The position numbers were made by a program, and so were the translations under genes. A stretch of 64,000 nucleotides of DNA, from the NCBI GenBank assembly GCA_004282745.1, contig SHMT01000025.1, forward strand, positions 1 to 64,000, in the 5' to 3' direction. Below, one piece after another: positions 16,701 to 24,130 of this stretch (position 1 is the stretch's first letter; every line of letters begins with the position of its first letter). The notes beneath the pieces are model-generated. The model had not been told where the DNA came from, searched no databases, and saw nothing but the letters and a program-made list of their open reading frames with translations. This DNA is from Candidatus Scalindua sp. SCAELEC01 (GTDB lineage Bacteria; Planctomycetota; Brocadiia; Brocadiales; Scalinduaceae).

Positions 16701-17627
16701 TCATATGTGTGATCCAACTGCAAGATAATGGACCTCTCTTTTGGTTTCGGGCAGAGCAAGGAATTCATCAATAGTGGCAAGCATCTGCTCTCTGTTCTCT
16801 TTCACGACACCTGAAACGTGTACATAATTATTTTCGTGGTCACAGACCAGAAATGTGGAAAGGTTGTTGAGCTCTTCAATCAACATCTTCAGCTCTTGAA
16901 CGCTTCCTTCAGGAGTTTGTGGATTAAACAAACCGTTCCGAATCTCTCCCAATAGGGGACTTTCTGGACCGGAAAAGTGGGGATCACCTTCATAGAGCCA
17001 CAACCGCCGAATGCGAACGAATTCCGGTTCTGTTTCATTAATAAGTTGGGCTGTTTTATGAATGTGCCTCCGCCAATGGTCTCTGCCTCCAAGACCGAGG
17101 AGGACATAGAAGGATATTTCAATACCTGCCTCCTTCAACCAGGCTGCGGTCTCTTTTACCAATTTCGGAGAGTGTCCTTTCCGGTGATAACGCAAGGTCT
17201 CTGGGTCTCCCGATTCAAGCCCAATATGTACCCGGTTCAAACCTGCATCGGAGAGAAGCTTGATCTTATCTCCTTTGAGTTTCCAGAGCGTTGATGCCCT
17301 TGCATAGCAGGTGAGTCGTTGAATAGGGAGCACGTGCCGAACGTATCTGGCTACTTCAGTAAAGGCTTCAATTCCCACTAGTAACGGGTCAGCATCACCG
17401 AAGAAGGCAGTTTCTGCATCGGGGTGAATCTGCTTAAGGAGATCAATATCGTGCTTGATCTCAGCAACTGATCGTTTGGTAAACCCCGGCTCACCGAGAT
17501 GGGGGTAGATGCCGCAAAATCGGCAGCGGTCCCATTCGCACCCTCTGGTAAGACGTACGAGCAGACTACGCCATTCACTCGGTGGGCGTATGGTTGGTAT
17601 TTCGGGAATATCGCTCTTTAACGACAT
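16701..17627 (-). CDS. Radical SAM protein
   Basis: 308 residues. The 4Fe-4S ligands are in RGCEWDRCRFCG (about 29-40; CX4CX2C spacing), followed by the usual beta-strand landmarks: FFGDADPLL (about 75-83), GLNRVHIGLESGDPETLRYHRKGH (about 129-152, SAM-binding GxE type) and FYVLLGLGG. This resembles the B12-independent 'Elp3-like' radical SAM proteins of unknown substrate found widely in anaerobes. A soluble enzyme. It stands between asnS and dinB on the same strand but with gaps of more than 200 bp, so no operon is implied. Confidence 0.9.
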   Translation of the reverse strand: MSLKSDIPEIPTIRPPSEWRSLLVRLTRGCEWDRCRFCGIYPHLGEPGFTKRSVAEIKHDIDLLKQIHPDAETAFFGDADPLLVGIEAFTEVARYVRHVLPIQRLTCYARASTLWKLKGDKIKLLSDAGLNRVHIGLESGDPETLRYHRKGHSPKLVKETAAWLKEAGIEISFYVLLGLGGRDHWRRHIHKTAQLINETEPEFVRIRRLWLYEGDPHFSGPESPLLGEIRNGLFNPQTPEGSVQELKMLIEELNNLSTFLVCDHENNYVHVSGVVKENREQMLATIDEFLALPETKREVHYLAVGSHI

Positions 17628-17744
17628 ATGAAAATGATAGATGAAAGGTGATTGAATTTCAAGAATTTTTAAAAATGAATCAAAAAATCAGCCTATTGAT
17701 GTTAAATTTCTATTTATGTGGCTACTAGTAGCTAGCATTAAGCA

Positions 17745-17891
17745 ATGAAAAGAATTAAGACCGTAGGAATAAAAAATCTTAAAGACCATTTAAGCGTTTA
17801 CTTAAGATCTGAACTCTGTAACCCTAATTCAAAAATTCTACGGTTAACCCTGAACCGGGAACGATGGCTTAAGCAGGTGGCGAAAATCTAG
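17745..17891 (+). pseudogene. Phd/YefM-type antitoxin, N-terminal fragment
   Basis: An ATG at 17745 opens 48 codons whose first 24 (KRIKTVGIKNLKDHLSVYLR) match the N-terminal DNA-binding part of Phd/YefM antitoxins (typical pattern: vgiKelKnhLSeyLr). The remaining codons read antisense through the 3' end of dinB and do not resemble an antitoxin, and no toxin gene is present. It therefore looks like the leftover 5' end of a toxin-antitoxin pair cut at the dinB junction. AGCA precedes the ATG, so no strong ribosome site. Confidence 0.55.
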
Positions 17892-18953
17892 CTGCACATA
17901 TTTCTGGTCATTCGATACAAAATTTGAGACTCCTACCCCAAGCAGGCGCACTCCTTTTTCCTGAAACTCAAGATTGCAGATGTTTTCCAGTGTCTCTTTA
18001 CAATAGTCGAAAATGTCCTCGTGACGAGTAAAAGTTTCATAGTGTGAAATGCTCCTCGTAATTTGTTGGAAATCTCCGAATTTTACTTTGAGTGTTAGGG
18101 TCCTCCCCCGGAGTGATTGCTTATTCAACCTCTCTCTCAATTCACGAACGAGTGTTTCCAGCTCACGTAAAAGTTGTTCTCCATAGGGTAAATCGTTCTG
18201 GAAAGTGTTTTCAAGACTCATCGATTTTCTCACTCTATGGCTACAAACCGGTCGTGGATCGACACCCCTTATGATGTGAAAAAGGCGCTGACCCATCTTT
18301 CCAAAATGTCTGACGAGAAAATCCTCATTTTTTTCCTGTAATTGGTTTCCGTACTTTATTCCAAGTGCTTCCAGTTTCTTCTGTGTAACCTTTCCGACCC
18401 CCGATACCTTACCAACCTCCATAGATTTAAGGAAATCTGGTGCGTCATCCGGCGTGATAACAAATAGCCCGTCAGGTTTTTTCTCGTCCGAGGCTATCTT
18501 TGATAAAAACTTGTTATAAGAGACCCCTGCAGAACAGGTCAATCTCAGTTCGTCCCTTATTTTGTTCTTAATCATTTGTGCTATCTGAGTTGCTGATGGT
18601 ATGTCTTGAAGGTTTACGGTAACATCCAACCACGCTTCATCAAGGGCCAATGTTTCAATATGAACGGTATACCGTTTGAAGATCTCATGAATTCTACGCG
18701 AAATTTCTCTATATCGGGTAAAATTTGGTCTTATAAAGACGGCGCCCGGACACAATCTTTTCGCCAGAGAGCAAGCCATGGCGGACCTTATGCCAAATTT
18801 CCTCGCTTCGTAACTTGCCGAACAGACAACCGACCGACTGGCCGGATTTCCTCCCACAATTACCGGACGACCTTTGAGTGATGGGTTATCCAAAACCTCC
18901 ACTGCCGCATAAAAGGCGTCCATATCAACATGAATAATCTTCCTAATGTCCAT
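17844..18953 (-). CDS. dinB: DNA polymerase IV (Y family)
   Basis: 369 residues. Y-family hallmarks: IIHVDMDAFYAAVE (about 6-19, first catalytic Asp pair), VCSASYEARKFGIRSAM (about 44-60), ETLALDEAWLDVT (about 100-112, in place of the usual SIDEAYLD), the CSAGVSYNKFLSKIASDEKKPDG block (about 139-161) and HhH repeats (GKVSGVGKVTQKKLEALGI). The C-terminal little-finger domain is present; a canonical QL(S/D)LF clamp motif is not seen, though VQLDFRHLL near the end may serve. Performs translesion synthesis. The last residues (PSFPVQG) overlap a fragment of an antitoxin on the other strand, so the 3' end may have been altered by recombination. Confidence 0.93.
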   Translation of the reverse strand: MDIRKIIHVDMDAFYAAVEVLDNPSLKGRPVIVGGNPASRSVVCSASYEARKFGIRSAMACSLAKRLCPGAVFIRPNFTRYREISRRIHEIFKRYTVHIETLALDEAWLDVTVNLQDIPSATQIAQMIKNKIRDELRLTCSAGVSYNKFLSKIASDEKKPDGLFVITPDDAPDFLKSMEVGKVSGVGKVTQKKLEALGIKYGNQLQEKNEDFLVRHFGKMGQRLFHIIRGVDPRPVCSHRVRKSMSLENTFQNDLPYGEQLLRELETLVRELRERLNKQSLRGRTLTLKVKFGDFQQITRSISHYETFTRHEDIFDYCKETLENICNLEFQEKGVRLLGVGVSNFVSNDQKYVQLDFRHLLKPSFPVQG

Positions 18954-19078
18954 TCTCTGGTATCTGTGTTTGTGTAACTATTTTTTGAAATAATTACTAT
19001 AAATGTAAAATACAAATATGTCAATGGGACTTGTTCCTGCAAAAAAACGCTTGCCTCATCTTCTCTTAAGTTTATAAT

Positions 19079-19209
19079 TAGTGGTTAAACGAAAACTACC
19101 CATCTACTGCGTTACTGTAAAAAATCTGTAATTCTCAAGTACATTAGTACGTTCCGGTTACGGAATTTTTACGCGCCTTGTATCTCAGCAGCTTTCGTTC
19201 AACCACAGG
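19079..19209. repeat. Family-1 palindromic element, copy E
   Basis: Left arm TTAGTGGTTAAACGAAAACT, core GTACATTAGTACGTTCCGG, right arm CAGCTTTCGTTCAACCACA. It lies upstream of dinB. The remainder of 18954-19426 holds the DUF559-associated hairpins. Confidence 0.88.
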
Positions 19210-19322
19210 GGTTCCATTTCAAATGTAAATAAATAAGTGGATTGTAATTTTTGTTTGGATGATGTAACCGTTATTACGTAGGAAAAAGTCGCCTTCTGAA
19301 AGGAGATTTAAGCTTAATGAAA

Positions 19323-19389
19323 TCCCTCCTTCAATGGAGGGTTTTAAGGTTAATGTAATTCCCCCTTTGAAGGGGGATTAAGGGGGATG
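19323..19389. repeat. Hairpin repeats at the left of the DUF559 gene
   Basis: Two hairpins lie in a row: CCCTCCTTCAATGGAGGG (19326-19343) and CCCCCTTTGAAGGGGG (19362-19377) followed by ATTAAGGGGGATG. The second is inverted relative to the block at the far end of the DUF559 gene. Confidence 0.8.
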
Positions 19390-19426
19390 TGAAACCTCCA
19401 AAACAGATTGAGATGAAACGTAAATT

Positions 19427-19864
19427 ATGCCAAGAAACACTATAATACCATACAATCAAAAGTTAAGACGATTTGCTCGTGATTTGCGAAACAGAAGTAC
19501 GTTGTCAGAAGTTTTACTTTGGAAACAATTAAAAGGTAAGACTCTTGGGTACTAATTTCACAGACAGGTGCCCGTTGATGAGTTTATCGTAGATTTTTAT
19601 TGTCACGAATTGATGTTGGCTATTGAAATCGACGGAAGCAGCCACAATGATACATATGATTATGATATGAACAGACAGACGAAGCTTCAGGATTTAGGAG
19701 TTACGTTTATTCGTTTTCAAGATGTTGATGTGAAAAAAAACATGGTTGGTGTGTTGGGCGCTTTGAAAAACAAAATAGAAGAAATTGCGAAGGACATCCC
19801 CCGGGTTCCGCCTGAAGGCAGAACCGTCCCCCTTCAAAGGGGGAATGGATTTGGTGGGGTTTAG
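19427..19864 (+). pseudogene. DUF559 (Vsr-like) endonuclease broken by a nonsense codon
   Basis: Reading from ATG at 19427 gives YNQKLRRFARDLRNRSTLSE then LLWKQLKGKTLGY, a stop TAA at 19553-19555, and continues in the same frame with FHRQVPVDEFIVDFYCHELM, IEIDGSSH and IRFQDVDVKKN. This is the complete DUF559 fold (PD-(D/E)xK type, with Asp of VDFY and the E-x-D of IEIDG). The family normally has Q at the stop position (GYQFHRQ), so a single CAA-to-TAA change explains it. The C-terminal residues (about 19795 on) are encoded by the right-hand hairpin block. A downstream GTG at 19568 could restart but would lack the N-terminal helix. Confidence 0.8.
19795..19846. repeat. Hairpin repeat at the right of the DUF559 gene
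   Basis: CATCCCCC, then a small hairpin (GGTTCCGCCTGAAGGCAGAACC), then CCCCCTTCAAAGGGGG. It is the inverted counterpart of the left block at 19362-19389, with the small hairpin replacing the TTAAT spacer. It lies inside the 3' end of the DUF559 reading frame. Confidence 0.8.
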
Positions 19865-19878
19865 GAGTTCAAGATACT

Positions 19879-20460
19879 ATGAATAAATACTTACTGACAA
19901 TTGTAATCTTGTCATCTCTCCTCCATACAGCTCAGGTTTTAGAGTCAGCGGAAGAGACAACATCCGCGATAACCTTACGTACAGAGTGCAGAAACTTGTC
20001 TATTTCTCAAGTCTATTCAATGGCGAGTATCTCTATCCGTAAAAAGGACGAGTGGGGGTTTTATGGGCACAGCACAATCAGACACAGCTATGAGGCGAAG
20101 AGTGAAAACGGTGTAGATGTGGTGGTAGATCATGCCACCGGTTTGATGTGGATCCAGTCCGGTTCTGACAACTATATGAAGTGGCATGCTGCGAAGGAGT
20201 TGGTAAAGAATTTAAACAGTATGAACTATGCTGGATATAGTGACTGGCGATTGCCGACCTTGGACGAGGCGGTGTCACTTCTGGAACCGACCAAGAGTAA
20301 CGCCCTCTACATTGACCCAGTGTTTGATGGTGAACAGTGGGGGATCTGGTCGTGCGATAAACATGTTTCGGGTGAAGCGTGGAGCGTCTACTTCAGCCTT
20401 GGCAATGTACGTTGGCGCTATAAAAACCGCTACGTGCGTCCCGTCCGATCAATCAATTGA
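19879..20460 (+). CDS. Secreted DUF1566 (Lcl C-terminal domain) protein
   Basis: 193 residues. A signal peptide (MNKYLLTIVILSSLLHTAQV) precedes a DUF1566 domain: HATGLMWIQSGSDNYMKWHA (about 82-101), LNSMNYAGYSDWRLPTLDEA (about 112-131), an IDPVFDG segment and the closing NRYVRPVRS. This compact C-type-lectin-like domain is common in planctomycete and proteobacterial exported proteins; the function is unknown. It starts 14 bases after the decayed DUF559 gene and may have been carried with it, or may simply adjoin. A family-1 repeat starts 5 bases after its stop. Confidence 0.82.
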   Translation: MNKYLLTIVILSSLLHTAQVLESAEETTSAITLRTECRNLSISQVYSMASISIRKKDEWGFYGHSTIRHSYEAKSENGVDVVVDHATGLMWIQSGSDNYMKWHAAKELVKNLNSMNYAGYSDWRLPTLDEAVSLLEPTKSNALYIDPVFDGEQWGIWSCDKHVSGEAWSVYFSLGNVRWRYKNRYVRPVRSIN

Positions 20461-20465
20461 TTATT

Positions 20466-20613
20466 TAGTGTTTGAACGAAAACTACCCATCTACGGCGTT
20501 GCTGCAACAATTACGTAATCCTCACGTACTTGAGTACGCTCCGGTTACGTAATTATTTCGCGCCTTGTACCTGGGCAGTTTTGGTTCAAACACTGGGTTT
20601 TCGTTCAACCACT
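20466..20613. repeat. Family-1 palindromic element, copy F (long form)
   Basis: Left arm AGTGTTTGAACGAAAACT, core TACTTGAGTACGCTCCGG, right arm CAGTTTTGGTTCAAACACTG followed by a second arm GGTTTTCGTTCAACCACTG. It lies immediately 3' of the DUF1566 gene. Confidence 0.9.
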
Positions 20614-20678
20614 GGGTTTTCATGGGTGTATTCCCGTTTCCGTTTAAGCATTCTTCAGATAAACTTTTTCTCCGCTAA

Positions 20679-20718
20679 GGGTCCAGGAAAGAATAACAAG
20701 TTATTCTTTCCTGGGCCC
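20679..20718. repeat. Perfect-stem hairpin made of family-3 ends
   Basis: CCAGGAAAGAATAAC is followed after two bases by GTTATTCTTTCCTGG, extended by GGG(T/C) and GCCC to an 18 of 19 bp stem. The arms equal the ends of family-3 elements joined without interior, so this looks like a minimal or internally deleted copy. Confidence 0.75.
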
Positions 20719-20807
20719 AAACTTTAATCTGTTATGCAATTTGGCAATCTGTTTTAAATGGAGAAAAGATAGGGATTGGAGAAAAGCATCATAGTTAAAA
20801 AAATCCT

Positions 20808-21003
20808 CACACAAAGGCACTGAGACACAAAGGAGTGGTGACTACCTGCTACCCTGAATAGATTTTGTTCAGGCGCTGAAGGACATCAGTGAAAGAACTT
20901 CAGAATTTCACGAGGCAGGTGGAATAATAAAAATTAGAGGGAAAACTCAAATAAAGTCAATCTTTGTGTTCTTTGTGCCTCTGTGCGAGCAATAGTAATT
21001 TAA
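20808..21003. repeat. Family-6 repeat with inverted ends (CACAAAGGCAC type)
   Basis: The left end CACAAAGGCACTGAGACACA and the right end TCTTTGTGCCTCTGTGCGAG are inverted relatives flanking about 120 bases. The end phrase GTGCGAGCAATAGTAATTTAA recurs next to 38520. No gene is seen in it. Confidence 0.6.
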
Positions 21004-21020
21004 TCCAAAAGAGAGGTGGG

Positions 21021-21377
21021 ATGGCAATGGACCCTTTAACCCTAGGAATCACTTCAAATTATCTGTCGAGCATTGCGGCAACTCTTGCCAAACTCAGGCT
21101 GGGAGGAGCTGAAAAGGTTGAGAAGTTACCCGGTTGGGACTAGGACTCGGTAACGGTCCCGGTCAGGATCATTCTGAGGGAATTTGCTGCCTGGATACCT
21201 GTAGACAGAAAATGTGGAAAGGAGGGGCTGGTGTGGGAATATCTTGAACATCTTTTGGGAACGTGGGGATGTCGGGAATACTGCAGCCCTCTGAAACACC
21301 AACTGGACGAACAAGGTGGTGTTATCTTTTTCGACGGGCTTGACGAGGTCAGGGTGGAGGATGAAAAGAGCAGGTAA
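21021..21377 (+). pseudogene. NACHT-family NTPase (bacterial NLR-like) remnant
   Basis: From ATG at 21021 (GAGAGGTGGG upstream) the frame reads MAMDPLTLGITSNYLSSIAA and TLAKLRLGGAEKVEKLPGWD, meets TAG at 21141-21143, then continues in frame with VPVRIILREFAAWIP and GGVIFFDGLDEVR up to TAA at 21375-21377. The latter is the strand-Walker B part of NACHT P-loop NTPases (hhhhDGLDE). The Walker A segment that should lie between the N-terminus and VPVRI is missing, so an internal deletion plus a stop has occurred, and the C-terminal sensor repeats are gone. Beyond the stop another frame gives KRQAQERR, suggesting a frameshift too. Intact relatives are anti-phage or signalling NTPases. Confidence 0.7.
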
Positions 21378-21411
21378 GCGTCAAGCGCAAGAGAGACGAA
21401 ACAACCAATCC

Positions 21412-21435
21412 GTAGGGGCACGATGCCTCGTGCCC
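21412..21435. repeat. REP hairpin
   Basis: Same sequence and orientation as the two hairpins flanking the intact RAYT gene (GGGGCACGATGCCTCGTGCCC). It sits just after the NACHT remnant. Confidence 0.85.
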
Positions 21436-21479
21436 GGATCATTGGCATCACAATTTATCCGAATATAATGCAATGGGAT

Positions 21480-21571
21480 ATGATACGCAAGGGCACGTGG
21501 CAACGTGCCCCTACAACCAAACGATTTGGCAAACCAAAATCAAATACCATACCAACCATTGTTCGTGACTA
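21480..21571 (+). pseudogene. RAYT transposase fragment with internal REP palindrome
   Basis: Encodes KGTWQRAPTTKRFGKPKSNT then IPTIVRDYK, matching residues about 106-138 of the intact RAYT (KGTLQRAPTIEQFGKPTSNT, VPTIVRGFK). It includes the palindrome GGGCACGTGGCAACGTGCCC at 21491-21510. Nothing of the HUH motif remains. Its right side is cut by a family-3 element. Confidence 0.75.
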
Positions 21572-21722
21572 TAAGGGCTCAACCAAAAATAACTTATTGT
21601 TTTTGACTAGTTCCTTTATCCCATCTTTTTTTTTGTATTTCTCCGTTTCTTGGCGATCTTTGCGTCTTTGCGTGATTAATTCCATCTTTTTTCCTGGATT
21701 TCCTGCTTTCCTGAGCCCTCAG
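21572..21722. repeat. Family-3-like element, copy 3c
   Basis: Starts AAGGGCTCAACCAAAAATAA and ends CTTTCCTGAGCCCTCAG, inverted matches to each other and to the ends of copy 3a. The interior is T-rich and differs from 3a, including a family-6-like phrase (TTTGCGTCTTTGCGTG). It abuts the RAYT fragment. Confidence 0.6.
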
Positions 21723-21739
21723 CAATAAAAAACGTGCCA

Positions 21740-23929
21740 TTACGGAATATAGAGTTTTCTGCTGTTTCCAACGTTTCCTTCTGCGTCTACCGCCTCAATG
21801 ACTACATTGTGTCCCTTTGATGACGCATAGGGGATGTCAAGCTGGAAGGTCTCCTCATTTGAATCAAAGATGTTGTCTTTCGGAAAAATTGTTCTGTGTT
21901 CCCCGGCATCTATAGAGTACCGAATCTCACGTATCGTACACAACTCGTCTCGTGTGTTTCCGGTGATGGTCAGAATGTCGTCTTCATCTTTGATTATTTT
22001 TGTCACTTGGGAAATGGTGGGGGATGTGTTGTCTATTAAAAATGTACTGCTCTGTTTTTCGTCGGTCAGCGCCAGTATTTCCGGGTTACTCTGGATGTCA
22101 CTTGCCACAATCTTCACCTGATAATACCCATCTGGCAAGGATTGCGTCTCCCAGATGTATTGCTCCTCACTGCTGATATCAGATTTCAAATTCCTCCACC
22201 TCTTCTCTCCTATCTTCTTGTACTTGAGGTCAAAAGTGAGCGTGTCGCTATTTGGATCACTTGAGGTCCAGGAGATACATTTTGAGGGTAGAGGTTTCTC
22301 AACTTTACTCCCCTCACCCTCTTCGCCCCCCTCATCTGAGGTTACGCCTATTCTCTCAATGAATGGTGCCTGATTTTGCGGCAGATAGTGGATGCCGACG
22401 TGGTCAATGGTTGGGGTAGATGCTGGATTTCGGGTTGTAAAGAGAATCCGATATTGAATGAATCGTGCTGCAGGACTGGTAATCTTCTCACCGCTTTTCA
22501 CATATCCTCGTGACCAATTGCTCCAGGTGATATCGGGCCTTCTACTGTTTCCCGATCGCGTGAAGAGTTTCGTCTCTGTTTGTGGTGGTGTCTGGCTGTT
22601 CCAGGAGATGCTTCCCCACGTGGAGACATACGAGGAGTCGAGAACGGCGGAATCATACGTGCCGTTGTGTGAATATTCATTGGTGAGCAGGTACACGCCT
22701 GCACTGTTCCCTGTTGCAATAGAGTGGTTCCCATCCTGATAGGTAATGATGTCTAATATTTGAGACTCGTCGAAATTGTAAAGCAGGCTGATATCTCCAT
22801 GGTTATTAATTTTGAGAAGTTTTGCCCTGTTTCCCGTACCAACCAGGAGGTCGTCATTTGTGTCCAGGGAGAGAGAGAGGACAAAAGAGTCCTCAATGGT
22901 GAGCAGTTCTCTGACTCTTCCTTCTTCATCAATTCTATAGACGCTATTTTGCCCCGTGGCAATAGATTGCTCAAACGCCTCTTTGATTATGCCATTACCC
23001 GGATTGTAAGGAGCGTTTACCAGGTCGTGTGAGTTTGCATTGGTCTCAAAGAGCATTTCAGCTTGGGGGGGTGGTAGGGGGATAAATTCCGGTTGTAACG
23101 GTAGAGAAGGGGTGAGGGTGGGAGGTGTTCCTGATGATGTCCCTGCGTACACCACACCATCTCTATCTATTGCGAGACAGTGAATCTCTCCCTCTTTTGT
23201 GTCATAGAGTACGGATGCTTTACCACTCTCGGTTACCTTATAGATGATACCTTGCGGCTCACAGGCTGCGTAAACGGTATTGTCCTTGTTGATAACAAGA
23301 TCAAGGATGTTGGTTGAGGGAGAATCGAAGAAAACCGATGGGGTTCCCTCCTCGGAGATTTTATATATGATACCGTTATCTCCGGTGGCAGCGTAGAGGC
23401 AACCATTGTTGTCAAAGAGCAGGTCCCAGACGTAGGGATCCGGTAGATCACAAAAAAGCTCACCCTTACCATCGGGGCTGACCCGGTAAATCCTTCCGTG
23501 GGGAATAGTACCTGCATAAACGTTCCCAAACGTATCGATAGCGATCGTCTGAATGTGTAAGTCTGGTGTTTTATAGAATTCTCTTATTTTCCCAAATTGG
23601 TTGATCATGAAAATGGTTCCAGGATCTCCGGTGCCTACAAATGCTGTATCCGCTTTTTTACTTGCCTGACACCAGACATAGGCTGCCGGGATCTCTTCTC
23701 TCTTCTGTCTCATAGGTGATAAAGTGAGCCTCCCCGTGCTCTGGATAGAGACATTCTCCAATTTTCCCTTTGCAAAATCTGACTCTTCCGTGTCAATCCA
23801 CTGTTTGGTTTCAACTGCATAGAGGGTGCATTTCAGAGAGGTGGAGAGCAGTGAGAGGATGATGATCCCCAAGAGCATGGTACGGACCAATTCCTTGTTG
23901 TAATTTTTTAATTGCATAGGAAATTCCAT
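21740..23929 (-). CDS. Exported beta-propeller protein (NHL/SMP-30-like repeats)
   Basis: About 729 residues from the ATG at 23929; a second candidate ATG is at 23917, and the longer frame to 24013 has no membrane-type N-terminus. A hydrophobic segment MLLGIIILSLLSTSLKCTLY serves as signal sequence or anchor. Residues about 70-400 hold at least six propeller blades with the repeating pattern YAGT..GRIYRVSPDG, YAATGDNGIIYKISEEG, YAACEPQGIIYKVTESG. The C-terminal half reads as beta-sandwich or fibronectin-like domains (WTSSDPNSDTLTFDLKYKK; FLIDNTSPTISQVTKI). It follows the S55 peptidase gene by 117-200 bp on the same strand. Likely periplasmic or cell-surface; ligand unknown. Confidence 0.82.
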   Translation of the reverse strand: MEFPMQLKNYNKELVRTMLLGIIILSLLSTSLKCTLYAVETKQWIDTEESDFAKGKLENVSIQSTGRLTLSPMRQKREEIPAAYVWCQASKKADTAFVGTGDPGTIFMINQFGKIREFYKTPDLHIQTIAIDTFGNVYAGTIPHGRIYRVSPDGKGELFCDLPDPYVWDLLFDNNGCLYAATGDNGIIYKISEEGTPSVFFDSPSTNILDLVINKDNTVYAACEPQGIIYKVTESGKASVLYDTKEGEIHCLAIDRDGVVYAGTSSGTPPTLTPSLPLQPEFIPLPPPQAEMLFETNANSHDLVNAPYNPGNGIIKEAFEQSIATGQNSVYRIDEEGRVRELLTIEDSFVLSLSLDTNDDLLVGTGNRAKLLKINNHGDISLLYNFDESQILDIITYQDGNHSIATGNSAGVYLLTNEYSHNGTYDSAVLDSSYVSTWGSISWNSQTPPQTETKLFTRSGNSRRPDITWSNWSRGYVKSGEKITSPAARFIQYRILFTTRNPASTPTIDHVGIHYLPQNQAPFIERIGVTSDEGGEEGEGSKVEKPLPSKCISWTSSDPNSDTLTFDLKYKKIGEKRWRNLKSDISSEEQYIWETQSLPDGYYQVKIVASDIQSNPEILALTDEKQSSTFLIDNTSPTISQVTKIIKDEDDILTITGNTRDELCTIREIRYSIDAGEHRTIFPKDNIFDSNEETFQLDIPYASSKGHNVVIEAVDAEGNVGNSRKLYIP

Positions 23930-24130
23930 TTTTAAATATAAAAAAATCAAACCAGTACAATATTTGGTACGCCAGCGCACCTGCCCGAGTGAGTCGTTCA
24001 AGCGGGTGCCCAAAATGGCATTAAGAGCCCAGGAAAGTCGTTCAGGCAGTTAGCTATTTTGAATGAGTTGCGCCAGCCTGAAGAGCATTCTGGCGGGCAG
24101 AGAGCACCAACTCGATCGATGTGGAACAAG

